Source: DATEPR01 sp036503065
GTDB taxonomy: Bacteria; Actinomycetota; Actinomycetes; Mycobacteriales; Pseudonocardiaceae
Assembly: GCA_036503065.1 (NCBI GenBank)
Contig: DASXXM010000368.1
Location: 1-14,701 of the forward strand
Direction: 5' to 3'
DNA length: 14,701 nucleotides
In this document: piece after piece, positions 13,543 to 14,701 of the stretch
Layout of the letters: each line of letters opens with the position of its first letter
How positions within the stretch are numbered: position 1 is the first letter of the stretch
The notes under the pieces: model-generated
Seen by the model: only the letters and a program-made list of their open reading frames with translations
The model's database searches: none
Told to the model about the DNA's origin: nothing
Translations under genes and position numbers: made by a program

Positions 13543-14701
13543 CTAGCGATCAATGACGCGGCCTGCCACGACTTCGACGTGCCTGGTCGTGTGCACCGCG
13601 TCCAACATTCGCCGGTCGTGGGTCACCAGGAGCAGCGTGCCCGGATAGCTGTCCAGTGCCGATTCCAACTGCTCGATGGCCGGCAGGTCCAGATGGTTGG
13701 TCGGCTCGTCCAGGACCAGCAGGTTCACGCCCCTGGCCTGGAGCAACGCGAGTGCGGCCCGGGTTCGTTCGCCCGGTGACAGGCTGGCCGCCGGGCGGAG
13801 CACGTGGTCGGCGGTCAGGCCGAACTTGGCCAGCAGCGTCCTGGTCTCGGCGGGCACCCAGGACGGCACCTCGGCGCCGAACGCCGCGAGCAGTGCCTCC
13901 TCGCCCAGGAACAGCGCCCTGGCCTGGTCGACCTCGCCGACCAGCACGCCGGGGCCGAGCGCGGCGTGGCCATCGTCCAGTGGGATTCGGCCCAGCAGGG
14001 CCCCCAGGAGGGTGGACTTGCCGGCACCGTTGGCACCGGTGATGGCGACCCGGTCGGCCCAGTCGATCTGGAGGTCGACCGGGCCGAGGGTGAAGTCGCC
14101 CCGGCGCACCACGGCACCGCGCAGGGTCGCGACGATCGCGCCAGCGCGGGGCGCCGCGGCGATGGTCATCCGCAGGTCCCACTCCTTGCGGGGCTCGTCG
14201 ACCTCGTCCAGCCGGTCGATCAGCCGCTCGGTCTGCCGGGCCTTGGCGGCCTGTTTCTCGCTGGACTCGGCCCGGAACTTGCGGCCGATCTTGTCGTTGT
14301 CGGTGGCCTTGCGGCGGGCGTTGCGGACGCCCTTCTCCATCCAGTTCCGCTGGGTGCGGGCCCGTTCCTGCAGGGCGGACCGCACGCCCGCGTACTCCTC
14401 GTACTCCTCGCGGGCGTGCCTGCGGGCGACCTCGCGCTCGGTCAGGTACGCGGCGTAACCGCCGCCGTAGGTACGGACCTGCTGTTGGGCCAGGTCCAGT
14501 TCGACGACGCGGTTGACGGTCCTGGCCAGGAACTCCCGGTCGTGGCTGACCAGCACGGCCCCGGCCCGCAGGCCGCCGACGAACCGCTCCAGCCGGTCGA
14601 GGCCGTCCAGGTCGAGGTCGTTGGTCGGCTCGTCGAGCAGGAAGACGTCGTAGCGGGACAACAGCAGCGACGCCATGCCGGCCCTGGCGGCCTGGCCGCC
14701 G
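13543..14701 (-). CDS. ABC-F family ATPase (partial, N-terminus outside window)
   Basis: The last 385 or so residues of an ABC-F protein, cut at the right edge within the signature of its first ATPase domain (only GGQ is left, followed by VFLLDEPTNDLD and VSHDREFL). The long basic interdomain linker (14440-14190), rich in R, K and E, would reach the ribosomal P-site tRNA. The second domain is complete: Walker A GANGAGKST (14037-14011), signature SLSPGERTR, Walker B LLVLDEPTNHLD and switch LLVTHDRR. There are no membrane segments. ABC-F proteins act on ribosomes, either in translation or in protection from antibiotics; the sequence here does not decide which. The stop is TAG at 13545-13543. 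The downstream acetyltransferase hints at a resistance role, an inference only. Confidence 0.92.
   Translation of the reverse strand, partial: GGQAARAGMASLLLSRYDVFLLDEPTNDLDLDGLDRLERFVGGLRAGAVLVSHDREFLARTVNRVVELDLAQQQVRTYGGGYAAYLTEREVARRHAREEYEEYAGVRSALQERARTQRNWMEKGVRNARRKATDNDKIGRKFRAESSEKQAAKARQTERLIDRLDEVDEPRKEWDLRMTIAAAPRAGAIVATLRGAVVRRGDFTLGPVDLQIDWADRVAITGANGAGKSTLLGALLGRIPLDDGHAALGPGVLVGEVDQARALFLGEEALLAAFGAEVPSWVPAETRTLLAKFGLTADHVLRPAASLSPGERTRAALALLQARGVNLLVLDEPTNHLDLPAIEQLESALDSYPGTLLLVTHDRRMLDAVHTTRHVEVVAGRVIDR

Overview
The window is very GC-rich with strong G/C third-position bias, GTG starts and tight gene packing. It is a segment of an actinomycete chromosome. The DUF6292-like gene and the extracellular contractile injection system (eCIS) genes suggest Pseudonocardiales, but this is inference and no rRNA or marker gene is present.

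Left part (1-2877): the edge of an eCIS (phage-tail-like) locus. Sheath and then tube genes run leftwards off the window. A Pvc16/DUF4255-type terminator and a small PAAR-type spike-tip protein run rightwards from the same 233-bp divergent gap. That gap holds a structured GCGAGC-rich repeat-like element. Baseplate, ATPase and effector genes would lie outside to the left.

Middle-left (2896-5648): a class II aldolase-fold protein and an MFS_3 exporter converge with a 12-bp overlap. The exporter has a possible leaderless promoter with a short dyad in its spacer. A 413-bp gap follows. It contains a perfect 13-bp-arm hairpin embedded in a 48-bp degenerate direct copy of the start of the next gene, an XRE-family regulator.

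Centre (5826-11771): a compact five-gene operon: membrane-fusion adaptor, MacB-type ATPase, FtsX/MacB-like permease, a lipoprotein with two DUF5666-like repeats, and a second, larger adaptor. The first three follow the order of Bacillus YknXYZ. The lipoprotein and second adaptor are additions. All three cell-surface products carry long glycine-rich tracts, and the second adaptor has an unusual symmetric jointed hairpin with a cysteine-bracketed Pro/Thr tip. The operon ends at a long hairpin, a likely bidirectional terminator. Function is probably export of, or defence against, a peptide or lipophilic compound at the envelope; the substrate is unknown.

Right part (11917-14701): leftward genes for a DUF6292-like protein, a two-domain GNAT acetyltransferase and an ABC-F ATPase cut by the window edge. 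A possible 41-residue ORF lies between the first two. No tRNA, rRNA, CRISPR array or transposase was seen.

The most unusual items are the five-gene export operon with its modified second adaptor, the duplicated regulator start that has become a perfect hairpin, and the divergent eCIS control region.
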